From positions 2,790,001 to 2,854,000 of the forward strand of contig NZ_CP186334.1 in the NCBI RefSeq assembly GCF_049347105.1: DNA of 64,000 nt. Reading direction: 5' to 3'. This stretch comes from Gaoshiqia hydrogeniformans. GTDB taxonomy: Bacteria > Bacteroidota > Bacteroidia > Bacteroidales > Prolixibacteraceae. Below are positions 50,997 through 60,086 of this stretch, piece by piece; the stretch's first letter is position 1; each line of letters starts with the position of its first letter. The position numbers and the translations under genes are program-made. The notes under the pieces were generated by a model, which was not told the origin of the DNA, made no database searches, and saw only the letters and a list, made by a program, of their open reading frames with translations.

Positions 50997-51116
50997 TCGG
51001 TGAGTTGAAGTTATTCAGGTTTTTTTGAAAGAATCTCAACGAAATCATGATCAGTTTATCAATAGAATGCTTAATTTGCATTTTATTATCATCAATCTAA
51101 TCTAAGCTGATCTGAA

Positions 51117-52022
51117 ATGAAAAAAAACCACAACTTTTCTTCCCTTAACGCCTCCTGTATTCTTGTCTTAACGATTATTCTTATGGGTATGATTAAACCG
51201 GCTCAATCGCAGGACGACGCTTATTGGGTGGGTTTGCCGCTCAAAAACCCGGCTGCAATCGGTTCGCCAACCGATTGGGTTTATGGCGGTTATTTTTTTA
51301 CCAACTCGGTTTCTGATTTAAACGGGTTTACCGCCGGGGCCGATTATACCATCAGCCCAAAAATCGGTTCAGTCGGGTTTAATTTTGAAAAAGAAGAATT
51401 TTCGATTGACGACCTCACCTTTTGGCAGTTGAGCTATGCCTATACGGCATCCTTTCAGGAGAAGGGAAGTTTAAGTATCGGCTTAGGATCCGGACATATG
51501 AATTATACGCATAACTCGCAAAGGTATATACCGCCTTCAAGTCCATATAATGCATTTGGACATTATGTCACGGAATCAAAAGAACGGGTTCACCTGAAAT
51601 CCGGCCTGGGTTTGTTTTTCAATTCTGGTCGTTTTGATTTGGGGGCGAGCTACACCCGGTACGACGAGTTGAAGAACGAAATCAATGATCCTACGCTTTC
51701 TTTGTTGGCAGGTCCGGGCGATGTGTGTACCCTGCTCGGCGCTTACCGGTTTCCCGTGAGCGAAAAGCTGCGGATTGAACCAAACCTGCTGGTTGATCTT
51801 GAAAAAGGGAATACCGATACCTGTGCCGGCGTTTTCTTTAAATATCACGAATGTTTATGGGCTGGTTACAATAGTCTGAATTTCAATGATCTGCATGCAA
51901 TTATGCTGGGCGGCGATATCAAGGGAAAGTTCAGGATTGGCTATTATTACAGTTTTTCCAAACCGATTGACGGCGATTCCCTGAACCTGCACGAATTTTT
52001 ATTGTCTGTGCGCATCCGCTAA
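51117..52022 (+). CDS. PorP/SprF-family outer-membrane protein, copy 1
   Basis: 301 aa. A signal peptide ending PAQSQ is followed by a beta-barrel with the PorP/SprF start (LPLKNPAAIG) and C-terminal strand FLLSVRIR. Family members act with type IX secretion or gliding adhesins. It is the first of a tandem pair; bases 51198-51406 match 52149-52357 in copy 2 except at one position, while the middle has diverged. Copy 1 has Cys at 204, 236 and 246 where copy 2 has Tyr, Tyr and Arg, unusual for a barrel. Confidence 0.78.
   Translation: MKKNHNFSSLNASCILVLTIILMGMIKPAQSQDDAYWVGLPLKNPAAIGSPTDWVYGGYFFTNSVSDLNGFTAGADYTISPKIGSVGFNFEKEEFSIDDLTFWQLSYAYTASFQEKGSLSIGLGSGHMNYTHNSQRYIPPSSPYNAFGHYVTESKERVHLKSGLGLFFNSGRFDLGASYTRYDELKNEINDPTLSLLAGPGDVCTLLGAYRFPVSEKLRIEPNLLVDLEKGNTDTCAGVFFKYHECLWAGYNSLNFNDLHAIMLGGDIKGKFRIGYYYSFSKPIDGDSLNLHEFLLSVRIR
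51198..51406 (+). repeat. 209-bp near-identical block, copy 1
   Basis: It matches 52149-52357 at 208 of 209 positions (C at 51356 against T at 52307). It encodes the mature N-terminus and first strands of both PorP/SprF paralogues. Such identity beside diverged flanks suggests recent duplication with gene conversion. Confidence 0.92.
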
Positions 52023-52070
52023 AGCGGCTGGTGAATTCAAATTCTATAATCAATACTAAACAGACTTGCA

Positions 52071-52958
52071 ATGAAAAACAACAACTATCCTTTCGTTAAC
52101 GCTTTATTGATTCTTGTCTTAACGTTAATTTCTGTTTGTTTTGTAACGCCGGCTCAATCGCAGGACGACGCTTATTGGGTGGGTTTGCCGCTCAAAAACC
52201 CGGCTGCAATCGGTTCGCCAACCGATTGGGTTTATGGCGGTTATTTTTTTACCAACTCGGTTTCTGATTTAAACGGGTTTACCGCCGGGGCCGATTATAC
52301 CATCAGTCCAAAAATCGGTTCAGTCGGGTTTAATTTTGAAAAAGAAGAATTTTCGATCATCGACCTGTCTCTTTGGCAACTGAGCTACGCCTATACGGTG
52401 TCCTTGAAAGAAAAAGGTCGGCTGAGTGTCGGGTTCGGTACAGGAATCCTGAATTATAAATATAATCTGGATGAGTATATGCTTGAGCCGGGTTCTCCCT
52501 CAGGCTTGGAGCCGGAAAAATGGGTCTACCTGAAATCCGGCCTGGGTTTGTTTTTCAACGCGGCCCGGCTGGATTTGGGAATGAGTTATGCCCGGTATGA
52601 CGAGTTGAAAAAAGAAGTTAATCATCCTTCCTACCCGTCATGGGCCGGTCCGGACGATGTGTATACCCTGCTTGGCGCTTACCGGTTTCCCGTGAGCGAA
52701 AAACTGCGGATTGAACCAAACCTGCTGGTTGATCTTGAAAAAGGGAATACCGATACCTATGCCGGTGTTTTCTTTAAATATCACGAGCGTTTATGGGCAG
52801 GCTACAGCAGCCTCGATTTTAATGATCTGCATTCGGTTATGCTGGGCGGCGATATCAACGGAAAGTTCCGGGTCGGCTATCATTACAGTTTCTCCAGGCT
52901 GTTTGACAGCGATTCCCTGAACCTGCACGAATTTTTATTATCTGTGCGCATCCGCTAA
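52071..52958 (+). CDS. PorP/SprF-family outer-membrane protein, copy 2
   Basis: 295 aa, the tandem partner of copy 1, starting 48 bp after it. It has the same signal-peptide architecture and N-terminal and C-terminal strands; two middle regions (about residues 100-185) differ and are probably surface loops. No cysteines occur in the barrel. The intergenic DNA before the two genes differs, so the duplicated unit is limited to coding sequence. Confidence 0.78.
   Translation: MKNNNYPFVNALLILVLTLISVCFVTPAQSQDDAYWVGLPLKNPAAIGSPTDWVYGGYFFTNSVSDLNGFTAGADYTISPKIGSVGFNFEKEEFSIIDLSLWQLSYAYTVSLKEKGRLSVGFGTGILNYKYNLDEYMLEPGSPSGLEPEKWVYLKSGLGLFFNAARLDLGMSYARYDELKKEVNHPSYPSWAGPDDVYTLLGAYRFPVSEKLRIEPNLLVDLEKGNTDTYAGVFFKYHERLWAGYSSLDFNDLHSVMLGGDINGKFRVGYHYSFSRLFDSDSLNLHEFLLSVRIR
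52149..52357 (+). repeat. 209-bp near-identical block, copy 2
   Basis: Partner of 51198-51406, 951 bp downstream in direct orientation. Recombination between the two would remove one gene and leave a single hybrid. Confidence 0.92.
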
Positions 52959-53001
52959 AACGTGATGGAATATACGGAACGGGAATCTCTGAGGGGCAGG
53001 C

Positions 53002-53964
53002 TCAGATTTTTCCCAGGTGTATCAGCGCATCGCCCTGGTACACAATGGGAGCGTGGTTTAAGCCGATGATATAGCCGCTGGCCGGTATTTTCACCTGGTG
53101 CTCGTATTGCCCGTACGGGTCGGAGATGCTGCCAATCACATCGCCTTTCTCTACTTTGGCGCCGTCTTTTACATGAAAACGGAACATGCCGCCTTGCCTG
53201 GCGCGTATCCAGCCCGATTCGCGGATCAGAACGGAGCCGTTCTGGTTAAACGGGCTGAGTTCAGCGCTGAAGTCGCGCATGTTCAGGTGGTGCATGATCT
53301 TCATGATGCCGACAGTTCCGCGTTGCGTGATCCGGTTGTGGATGTCGAGCGACTTGCCGCCTTCGAATAAAAGCACCTTTTTGCCTAATTGGGTAGCCGC
53401 CTCACGGAATGATTTTTCGCGGTCGGGAGCATAAACGATAAAACGGGGATTAAAGATGCCGGCCAGTTCCAACAGTTCAGGTTTTCCTTTACTGACGCGG
53501 ATTTGCGAACTGTTAAAACGGTTAGCCCCACCGGTGTGAAAATCGATGCAGTAATCGGCCAGCGGCAAAATCCGGTTCATCAGGTGCCAGGCAAACAGGC
53601 TGGCCAGCGAGCCGTTCCTGTTTCCCGGAAACATCCGGTTCAGATCTTTGCCGTCGGGAAACTCACGGGTTTGCTTTAAAAAGCCAAACACGTTGAGTGC
53701 GGGGATACAGATCACCGTGCCCCGTTCGGGTTTGTTCAGCTTTTTGGCGATCAGGCTGCGAATGATCTCCACGCCGTTCACCTCATTCCCGTGAATTCCG
53801 GCAATGAGCAGTAATACCGGGCCATCTTGTTTGCCGCGTTCAATAATAACAGGCACTTCAATTTTGTTGTGGGTGTGCAGGCGGATGATATCCAGACTGA
53901 CCATTGTTTTTTTGCCTGGTTTTACCGGGGTTCCTAAAATCGTTAAGGGCGCGTTTGTATTCAT
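53002..53964 (-). CDS. Succinylglutamate desuccinylase/aspartoacylase family zinc enzyme
   Basis: M14-like carboxypeptidase fold (320 aa). The zinc site is in AGIHGNEVNGVEI (HxxE) and CIDFHTGG. The C-terminal half is a barrel-sandwich hybrid with KVEKGDVIGSISDPYG. Family members deacylate N-acyl amino acids; the substrate here is open. It is the last gene of the unit rsmA-mgtE-retropepsin-rimK, with 4 bp to the rimK stop. The ATG at 53964 is chosen because an earlier one (54033) lies within rimK. Confidence 0.87.
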   Translation of the reverse strand: MNTNAPLTILGTPVKPGKKTMVSLDIIRLHTHNKIEVPVIIERGKQDGPVLLLIAGIHGNEVNGVEIIRSLIAKKLNKPERGTVICIPALNVFGFLKQTREFPDGKDLNRMFPGNRNGSLASLFAWHLMNRILPLADYCIDFHTGGANRFNSSQIRVSKGKPELLELAGIFNPRFIVYAPDREKSFREAATQLGKKVLLFEGGKSLDIHNRITQRGTVGIMKIMHHLNMRDFSAELSPFNQNGSVLIRESGWIRARQGGMFRFHVKDGAKVEKGDVIGSISDPYGQYEHQVKIPASGYIIGLNHAPIVYQGDALIHLGKI

Positions 53965-53968
53965 GTGA

Positions 53969-54841
53969 TTATACGTTTCGTTCAACGTACCGGATGATGC
54001 TGTTGGCGATATCTTTCCCGGTAGCGGCTTCAATGCCTTCGAGGCCGGGAGACGAGTTAACTTCCAGGATCAGCGGGCCATGATTGGATTGCAGCATGTC
54101 GACTCCGGCAATGCCCAGGCCCATGACGCGGGCGGCTTTCAGCGCGGTATTTTCTTCGTCTTCGGTTAATTCAATCACGCTCGCTGTGCCGCCGCGATGG
54201 AGGTTAGAGCGGAACTCACCTTTTTTCCCCTGCCGTTTCATCGCCCCAATCACCACTCCGTCAACCACAAAAGCGCGGATATCCGATCCTTTGGCTTCGG
54301 CGATAAATTCCTGCACGATCACGCGGGCCTTCAGTCCGTTAAAAGCCTCGATGACCGATTCTGCCGCATTTTCCGTTTCGGCCAGCACGACGCCGAGTCC
54401 CTGGGTGCCCTCCAGCAGTTTAATAACCACAGGGGCTCCGCCAACACTTTTTACAATGTCTTTCACATTGCGCGAGTAGTTGGTGAAGACTGTTTTTGGC
54501 AGTCCCAGTCCGGCCCGGCTGAGAATTTGCAGGCTGCGTAGTTTGTCGCGCGAGCGGACCAGCGCCTGTGATTCGATGGCTGTGAATACCTTCATCATTT
54601 CAAACTGGCGGACAACGGCCGTTCCGTAAAAGGTAACCGATGCCCCGATCCGGGGAATGACGGCATCGACATGCTCGAGCAGGTTGCCTTTGTAGAAGAT
54701 CGCCGGCCTCTTCTTTTCGATGACCAGGTCGCACTTGGAATGGTCGACGACCAGCATTTCGTGGCCTTTTTTTTCGCCTGCTTCTACCAGTCGCTTGGTT
54801 GAGTAGAGATGCTGGTTTCTGGATAAAATGACAATTTTCAC
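53969..54841 (-). CDS. rimK: RimK-type ATP-grasp glutamate ligase
   Basis: 290 aa, GTG start. It is very close in layout to E. coli RimK, which adds Glu residues to the C-terminus of ribosomal protein S6: VIPRIGASVTFYG, RQFEMMKVFT and RSRDKLRSLQ in the N-terminal half, then the ATP-grasp region VIKLLEGTQGLGVVLAE, FRSNLHRGG and LEVNSSPGLEGIE. The neighbours, a retropepsin-like protease and an M14-type enzyme, suggest a modify-and-remove set. Confidence 0.92.
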   Translation of the reverse strand: MKIVILSRNQHLYSTKRLVEAGEKKGHEMLVVDHSKCDLVIEKKRPAIFYKGNLLEHVDAVIPRIGASVTFYGTAVVRQFEMMKVFTAIESQALVRSRDKLRSLQILSRAGLGLPKTVFTNYSRNVKDIVKSVGGAPVVIKLLEGTQGLGVVLAETENAAESVIEAFNGLKARVIVQEFIAEAKGSDIRAFVVDGVVIGAMKRQGKKGEFRSNLHRGGTASVIELTEDEENTALKAARVMGLGIAGVDMLQSNHGPLILEVNSSPGLEGIEAATGKDIANSIIRYVERNV

Positions 54842-54918
54842 CTTGTATTGTTTAATTAGATCTGTTTTTCGTTTTTATTCGGGCACAGGACTGTTTTCGA
54901 ATCCATTTATTTTGTTTT

Positions 54919-55371
54919 TCAGACTTGAATCTGTTTCACCACGTTTTTTGCAGACAGGTTTCGTTTCGAGCTGTCGACCACAAACCTCGGGGAGAGAAAC
55001 TTTCGTCCCAGCAAAACCGGGAACCGCATTTGTCCGCGCTCTGTTAATGTTAGCTCCAGCGGCATTTCCCGGCCGAAAAGCAGGATGGTGGTATTAATGC
55101 AAAAACGCTCTTCCAATTGGCCGTTTGAACTGCGTATTTTTTTTTTGGAAAAGCGGTCAAAGATAAATTCTTTATGATGATATTTTTCATGTTCGGGATC
55201 TAAAAAAAGGCAGCGCAGTTTTTTTGCTCCGTTCAGGTTGATTACCTCGATATCGTGACAATGAAAGCTGGAGGTGTAAGCTCCGGTGTCTACTTTCACC
55301 TCGATGTTTTCCAGTTGAAGTTCCGTAAATTCGGCAATGTCCTGCCGGCCGATCAGTATTTTTGTTTTCAT
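54919..55371 (-). CDS. Retropepsin-like 'ATP-dependent zinc protease' (RimB-like)
   Basis: 150 aa, DUF785 family. The aspartic-protease-like motif is KVDTGAYTSSFHC, with DRGQMRFPVLLGRKFL after it. In Pseudomonas a protein of this family (RimB) is encoded with RimK and acts on the same pathway. It starts directly at the mgtE stop (no gap) and precedes rimK by 77 bp. Confidence 0.88.
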   Translation of the reverse strand: MKTKILIGRQDIAEFTELQLENIEVKVDTGAYTSSFHCHDIEVINLNGAKKLRCLFLDPEHEKYHHKEFIFDRFSKKKIRSSNGQLEERFCINTTILLFGREMPLELTLTERGQMRFPVLLGRKFLSPRFVVDSSKRNLSAKNVVKQIQV

Positions 55372-56730
55372 CTAAATCATGTCAAAAAAGAAGCGTGCAA
55401 CCAGCATGTAGAGCATAAGCCCGAGGATGTCGTTGCTGGTAGTGATAAACGGGCCGGTGGCCAGCGCCGGGTCAATTTTTAGCTTGTTGAGCAACAGCGG
55501 GATGATGGTTCCGAACATGGAGGCGAAGATGATCACGATAAACAGCGTGCAGCTCACCGCCATAGTCAGGTTGAAATTGTTGCTGAAAAAGAAGTTATAG
55601 GCGAAGATCACGCTGGAGAAGAATAAGGCGGTGATCAGGCCGACAGCCAGTTCTTTGATCAGTTTCTTCCCAAACGAGTCGAAATCGCGCGAACCGCTGG
55701 CAATGGTTTGCACAACGATGGATGAGGATTGTACGCCTACATTCCCGGCTGTTGCTGCAATGAGCGGTATGAAAAAGGCCATCGCCGGAATCTTGTCGAG
55801 CGTACCGGCATTGGCGCCCAGCACCCGGGCGCCTAAAATACCACCCATGGTACCGATCAGCAGCCAGGGGATGCGGGCGCGGGTTTGTTGCCAGATCCGG
55901 TCGCCTGATTCCACATCGCCGGTGATCCCCGAAACCATTTGATAGTCTTTCCCGGCTTCCTCGCGGATAACATCCACCACGTCGTCAATGGTAATGCGGC
56001 CTTTCAGCCGGCCGATGTGATCGACGACGGGCAAAACAACGAGGTCGTATTTTTCCATGATCTGGGCCACTTCTTCCTGCCGGGTGTCGGTTTTCACCGC
56101 ATGAATTTCGTCGTAAACCAGGTTTTTCACCTTCGTGTGCGTCGGTTTCTGGATTAATCGGGACAGCGAAAGGATGCCTTTCAGGATATTGTCATCGTCA
56201 ACAACATACACGTAATAAATCTCGTCGATTTCTTCTGCCTGGATGGAAATTTCTTTCAGACAAGTCTGGACGGTCCAGTTTTCGTTTACTTTCACCAATT
56301 CTTTGGCCATCAAACCCCCGGCGGTATCTTCGTCGTATTCGAGCAGGTCGGCAATGTCACCGGCTTGTTCTTTGTCTTCAATTTCGAGCAAAACGGCTTC
56401 CTGGATGGCTTCTTCCAGGTCGCCCACAATATCCGCGGCATCATCGGAGTCCATGTGTTCGATAAACTGCCGGGCGATCACTTCGGGCGGAAGGGCTTTC
56501 AGAAACCGGCGACGGTCGGCTTCCGGAATCTCGATTAACACATCGGAAGCTAACTCCCCGTCCAGTTGCAGGTAAAGAAACCGGGCTTCCTCCATGCTAA
56601 GCTCTTCCATGATTTCTGCAATGTCGGCCGGATGCAGTCCATCCAACATTTTCAGAATTTCTTTGGCAGCTTTTTTATCGATCAGCTCTTTCAGCTTGTC
56701 AATAAACTCTCTGTTTAATTCGAACTTCAT
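55372..56730 (-). CDS. mgtE: Magnesium transporter MgtE
   Basis: 452 aa. An N-terminal superhelical domain is followed by two CBS domains that gate by cytoplasmic Mg (about 140-260), a plug helix and five membrane helices. LLIGTMGGILGARVLG and AATAGNVGVQSSSIVVQ are the pore signatures, and a C-terminal PFITTSNDILGLMLY closes the protein. The ATG at 56730 is preferred. It follows rsmA by 4 bp. Confidence 0.95.
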   Translation of the reverse strand: MKFELNREFIDKLKELIDKKAAKEILKMLDGLHPADIAEIMEELSMEEARFLYLQLDGELASDVLIEIPEADRRRFLKALPPEVIARQFIEHMDSDDAADIVGDLEEAIQEAVLLEIEDKEQAGDIADLLEYDEDTAGGLMAKELVKVNENWTVQTCLKEISIQAEEIDEIYYVYVVDDDNILKGILSLSRLIQKPTHTKVKNLVYDEIHAVKTDTRQEEVAQIMEKYDLVVLPVVDHIGRLKGRITIDDVVDVIREEAGKDYQMVSGITGDVESGDRIWQQTRARIPWLLIGTMGGILGARVLGANAGTLDKIPAMAFFIPLIAATAGNVGVQSSSIVVQTIASGSRDFDSFGKKLIKELAVGLITALFFSSVIFAYNFFFSNNFNLTMAVSCTLFIVIIFASMFGTIIPLLLNKLKIDPALATGPFITTSNDILGLMLYMLVARFFFDMI

Positions 56731-56734
56731 GGTT

Positions 56735-57517
56735 TCATGGTTTTGGCTGATTGGCAATCAGCCGGGTTAACTGTTCAAATTCACCCACGCTCAGTTGTTC
56801 GGGGCGTTTGTCGAAAATGGCTGAGCGCTTCAGTTCTTCATCCGTCAGAAATGACTTGAGCGAGTTACGCATGGTTTTACGCCGCTGGTTAAAAGCGGTT
56901 TTTACAATCTTGAAAAACAAGGCCTCGTCGCAATCGAGCTTTTCGCGCTGGTTACGCACCAGGCGGATAACAGCCGACTTTACTTTTGGCGGCGGAATAA
57001 AAACATGCTCGGGTACGGTAAAGAGGTATTCGATCCGGTAATAGGCCTGAAGAAAGACACTCAGGATACCATAGGTTTTTGAACCCGGACCGGCGCTCAG
57101 GCGTTCGGCAACTTCTTTTTGGATCATCCCGACCGACTCGGGGATCAGATCTTTGTATTCCAGTAGTTTAAAGAAAATCTGGGATGATATGTTGTAGGGG
57201 AAATTTCCGATTAAAGCAAACTGTCCGGGAAAATAATCCGACAGTTTCAGTTTTAAAAAATCTTTTGAGAGAATCCGGTCACCCAACTCCGGGAAATGCT
57301 CTTTCAGGTAGACGACCGATTCGTTGTCGATCTCGACAACGGTGGTGCGGTAAGCTGATTTTTTTAGCAAAAATTGGGTGAGAACACCCATGCCCGGGCC
57401 AACTTCCAAAACATCAGGTGTTTGGTTGGCCTGCAAGCTGTCAACAATCTTTTGGGCGATATTTTTGTCCTTCAAAAAATGTTGACCTAAGTTTTTTTTG
57501 GCCCGTACTATGGTCAT
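56735..57517 (-). CDS. rsmA: 16S rRNA dimethyladenosine transferase RsmA (KsgA)
   Basis: Dimethylates two adjacent adenines near the 3' end of 16S rRNA (260 aa). KKNLGQHFLKD, VLEVGPGMGVLTQFL and LIGNFPYNISSQI (the NPPY-like motif) are all present. It is the first gene of the five-gene unit; its divergent neighbour is the flippase-like gene. Confidence 0.97.
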   Translation of the reverse strand: MTIVRAKKNLGQHFLKDKNIAQKIVDSLQANQTPDVLEVGPGMGVLTQFLLKKSAYRTTVVEIDNESVVYLKEHFPELGDRILSKDFLKLKLSDYFPGQFALIGNFPYNISSQIFFKLLEYKDLIPESVGMIQKEVAERLSAGPGSKTYGILSVFLQAYYRIEYLFTVPEHVFIPPPKVKSAVIRLVRNQREKLDCDEALFFKIVKTAFNQRRKTMRNSLKSFLTDEELKRSAIFDKRPEQLSVGEFEQLTRLIANQPKP

Positions 57518-57590
57518 TACTGTCTCCGTCTTCCATTATAAGCATTGATGAATATGTTGCCAAAAACAGGTGCGATTTAAAACAAATCTG

Positions 57591-57598
57591 TATTTTTG
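57591..57598 (+). promoter_or_regulatory. Putative -7 box (TATTTTTG) for the flippase-like gene
   Basis: TATTTTTG on the plus strand fits TAnnTTTG. It overlaps the first possible TTG of the downstream frame (57596), which argues that translation begins later, at 57716. Confidence 0.45.
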
Positions 57599-57715
57599 TC
57601 AGCGAATTTTGCCGTTTTAAAGGCGTGCAAATTTATAAAAGTACTTAATAAAACCTCTGAGATTGCCTTAAAGGTTTTTAAAATTAGCGTATTTTCAGAA
57701 ATAAACAAGTTCATT

Positions 57716-58702
57716 TTGAAACAGAAGCTTCTACAACTTATTAAATTTCTTGCCTTTTTTGCCTTTGGGATACTTCTTTTCTGGTTGGTGTATAAAGATC
57801 AGGATGTTGATCGGATAAAATCAATTCTTAAAAATGATGTTGATTACCTGTGGATCTGGATTGCCATCGTTTTGGGCATATTGAGCCACATCAGCCGGAC
57901 CCTGAGGTGGGCATTAATGATTGAACCTCTGGGACATAAACCCCGTGTGTTTAACACGTTTTTGTCGGTGATGGTTGGTTACCTGATGAATCTGGTGTTG
58001 CCCAGGATGGGAGAGATTTCGCGTTGCGGCGTATTGTCCCGGTACGAAAATATATCGTTTACCAAATTGGTTGGGACCGTTGTTACCGAACGCATCATCG
58101 ATGTGGTCATGCTGCTGTTATTGGCTTCGGTGGCGGTGGTCACCCAATTCGGGAAAGTTTTGGAATTTCTTGAAAATAACCCGGGCATCAGGGAAAAACT
58201 GGGAAATACAGGCTTAATGATTTGGATTTTAGTGATAACCGGGACCTTGGTTGCAGGGATCTTTTTCTTTCGCAGGAAAATTAAAAAATCAGGCATCTTT
58301 AGTAAACTCAATGGCATCCTGTCGAAGTTTGGCGAAGGCTTGCGAACCATCAAAGATATGAAACACAAAGGGGCGTTTATTTTTCACACCCTGTTTATCT
58401 GGTTGATGTATTTCCTGATGCTGTATGTCGTTTTTTTCTCTTTTGAATTTACTTCGCACCTGACGGTGATCGCAGGTTTAACCGTGTTTGTGCTTAGCAG
58501 CTTCGGCATGGCCGCACCGGTGCAGGGAGGTATTGGCGCCTGGCATTTTATGGTGATGCAGGCCCTGTTGGTTTACGGGGTGGCCAAAACCGACGGCGTG
58601 ATCTTTGCGTTCCTGGCACACGGCACTATGACTGCCATGCAAATCCTGCTGGGGGTAATTTCTTTGCTGATCTTACCGTTTATTAACCGCAGAACAAATT
58701 AA
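57716..58702 (+). CDS. Flippase-like membrane protein (lysylphosphatidylglycerol synthase TM region, UPF0104)
   Basis: About 328 aa with eight or more helices. Family elements are SRTLRWALMIEPLGH, VGYLMNLVLPRMGEISRCG and GTVVTERIIDVVMLL in the N-terminal half, and APVQGGIGAWHFMVMQALLVYG near the end. Members move lipids or polyprenyl-linked sugars; the cargo is unknown. No ATG exists near the start, so TTG at 57716 is used; the longer frame begins inside the promoter box. Confidence 0.8.
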   Translation: MKQKLLQLIKFLAFFAFGILLFWLVYKDQDVDRIKSILKNDVDYLWIWIAIVLGILSHISRTLRWALMIEPLGHKPRVFNTFLSVMVGYLMNLVLPRMGEISRCGVLSRYENISFTKLVGTVVTERIIDVVMLLLLASVAVVTQFGKVLEFLENNPGIREKLGNTGLMIWILVITGTLVAGIFFFRRKIKKSGIFSKLNGILSKFGEGLRTIKDMKHKGAFIFHTLFIWLMYFLMLYVVFFSFEFTSHLTVIAGLTVFVLSSFGMAAPVQGGIGAWHFMVMQALLVYGVAKTDGVIFAFLAHGTMTAMQILLGVISLLILPFINRRTN

Positions 58703-58736
58703 AGTTTGTAGTTTTACGGGCAAACAGAGCAAATCC

Positions 58737-59987
58737 TTGAATACAGAATTGTTTATAGCGCGCCGTTTATTTTCTTCAAAGGACCAATCCCAGCGGATGT
58801 CCCGGAGAATTGTCCGCTTGGCCGTGGCCGGCATTAGTTTGGGCATGGTGGTGATGATTCTGGCCATTTCGATTGTCACGGGGTTTCAGCGCGAAATAGA
58901 GGGAAAAGTAAACGGTTTTGCCGCCCATCTGCAAATTGTGAGTTACGACAGTAACCAGTCGTACCAAACCGATCCGATCAGCAGCAGGCAGGATTTCCTG
59001 CCTCAGCTGAAAAATTTTCAAGGGATCAGGCATATCCAGCAGTTCGCCACCAAGCCGGGCATGATTAAGGCGGATGACGATATTCAGGGGGTGGTTCTGA
59101 AAGGAGTTGCCGCCGATTTTGACTGGAGTTTCTTTGAGAAAAACAGGGTGGAGGGCGCCCAAATCAGGCTCGATTCGGCCCGGACCGACGATGTTTGGAT
59201 CTCGGAACAGATTTCGCTGTTGCTGAAATTGAAACTGGGCGACCGCTTTCGTATGTATTTTCTGAACTCCGGCGAAAAGGTGCCGCGTATCCGTCAGTTT
59301 ACAGTTGGCGGCATTTACCGGACAGGCCTCGAAGAGTTCGACCGGATGTTTGTACTGGTTGATCTGAGGCATGTGCAAAGGTTGAATTCGTGGGATGACG
59401 ACCAGATTACCGGCTTCGAATTGTTTGTCGACCAGCTGGATAAGGTGGATGAACTGGATTACCAGGTGCGAAACCTGGTGCTGACCTCGCTGAAGCAGGA
59501 CTCGCCGATGCTGCGGGTGGTAAATGTCAAGCATAAGTTTCCGTATATTTTTGATTGGCTGAACCTGCTTGATATGAATGTCTGGATTATCCTGGCGCTC
59601 ATGGTTTTGGTAGCCGGTTTCAATATGATTTCGGGTTTGCTGGTGATCATCCTGGAACGTACGCAGATGATCGGGATATTGAAATCGATGGGAGCCGCCA
59701 ATTTCAATATTCGGCGGGTTTTTATGTACCTCTCGGCTTTTTTAGTGGGAGAAGGCTTACTCTGGGGAAATATACTCGGTGTCCTGATTTGCCTGGCACA
59801 ACATTACCTGAAGATTATTCACCTCGACCCGGCGTCCTATTATGTGGATACCGTGCCGGTAAACCTGCTTGTTTCGCACCTTGTCCTGCTGAATATCGGC
59901 GCTTTGGCCGTTACAATGCTGATGTTGCTTGGCCCTTCGTATATCGTCGGGCGAATTGCGCCTGAAAAAACCATCCGCTTCGAATAA
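58737..59987 (+). CDS. LolC/LolE-like ABC permease
   Basis: 416 aa, TTG start. It matches the lipoprotein-releasing permease layout: IARRLFSSKDQSQRMSRRIV before the first helix (GISLGMVVMILAISIVTGF), a periplasmic domain, then three helices with LVIILERTQMIGILKSMGA. The likely role is extraction of lipoproteins with a LolD ATPase, which is not in this window. It starts 34 bp after the flippase-like gene. Confidence 0.88.
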   Translation: MNTELFIARRLFSSKDQSQRMSRRIVRLAVAGISLGMVVMILAISIVTGFQREIEGKVNGFAAHLQIVSYDSNQSYQTDPISSRQDFLPQLKNFQGIRHIQQFATKPGMIKADDDIQGVVLKGVAADFDWSFFEKNRVEGAQIRLDSARTDDVWISEQISLLLKLKLGDRFRMYFLNSGEKVPRIRQFTVGGIYRTGLEEFDRMFVLVDLRHVQRLNSWDDDQITGFELFVDQLDKVDELDYQVRNLVLTSLKQDSPMLRVVNVKHKFPYIFDWLNLLDMNVWIILALMVLVAGFNMISGLLVIILERTQMIGILKSMGAANFNIRRVFMYLSAFLVGEGLLWGNILGVLICLAQHYLKIIHLDPASYYVDTVPVNLLVSHLVLLNIGALAVTMLMLLGPSYIVGRIAPEKTIRFE

Positions 59988-60012
59988 GCGATCCATCGTT
60001 TTGTGAGAATAT

Positions 60013-60020
60013 TAATTTTG
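60013..60020 (+). promoter_or_regulatory. Putative -7 box (TAATTTTG) for the Nudix gene
   Basis: TAATTTTG on the plus strand, 66 bp before the ATG at 60087, matches TAnnTTTG in the 99-bp gap after the permease. Confidence 0.4.
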
Positions 60021-60086
60021 CATTTTAGGCGTGAAATTTTAACATCTTTTCAATTTCACATTTCAGCTTAATGATTATATTTAGTT

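Noticed and set aside
57596..57715. N-terminal 40-codon extension of the flippase-like protein
   Set aside because: Its TTG lies inside a TAnnTTTG promoter box and the added residues are not membrane-like; the TTG at 57716 gives the usual family length.
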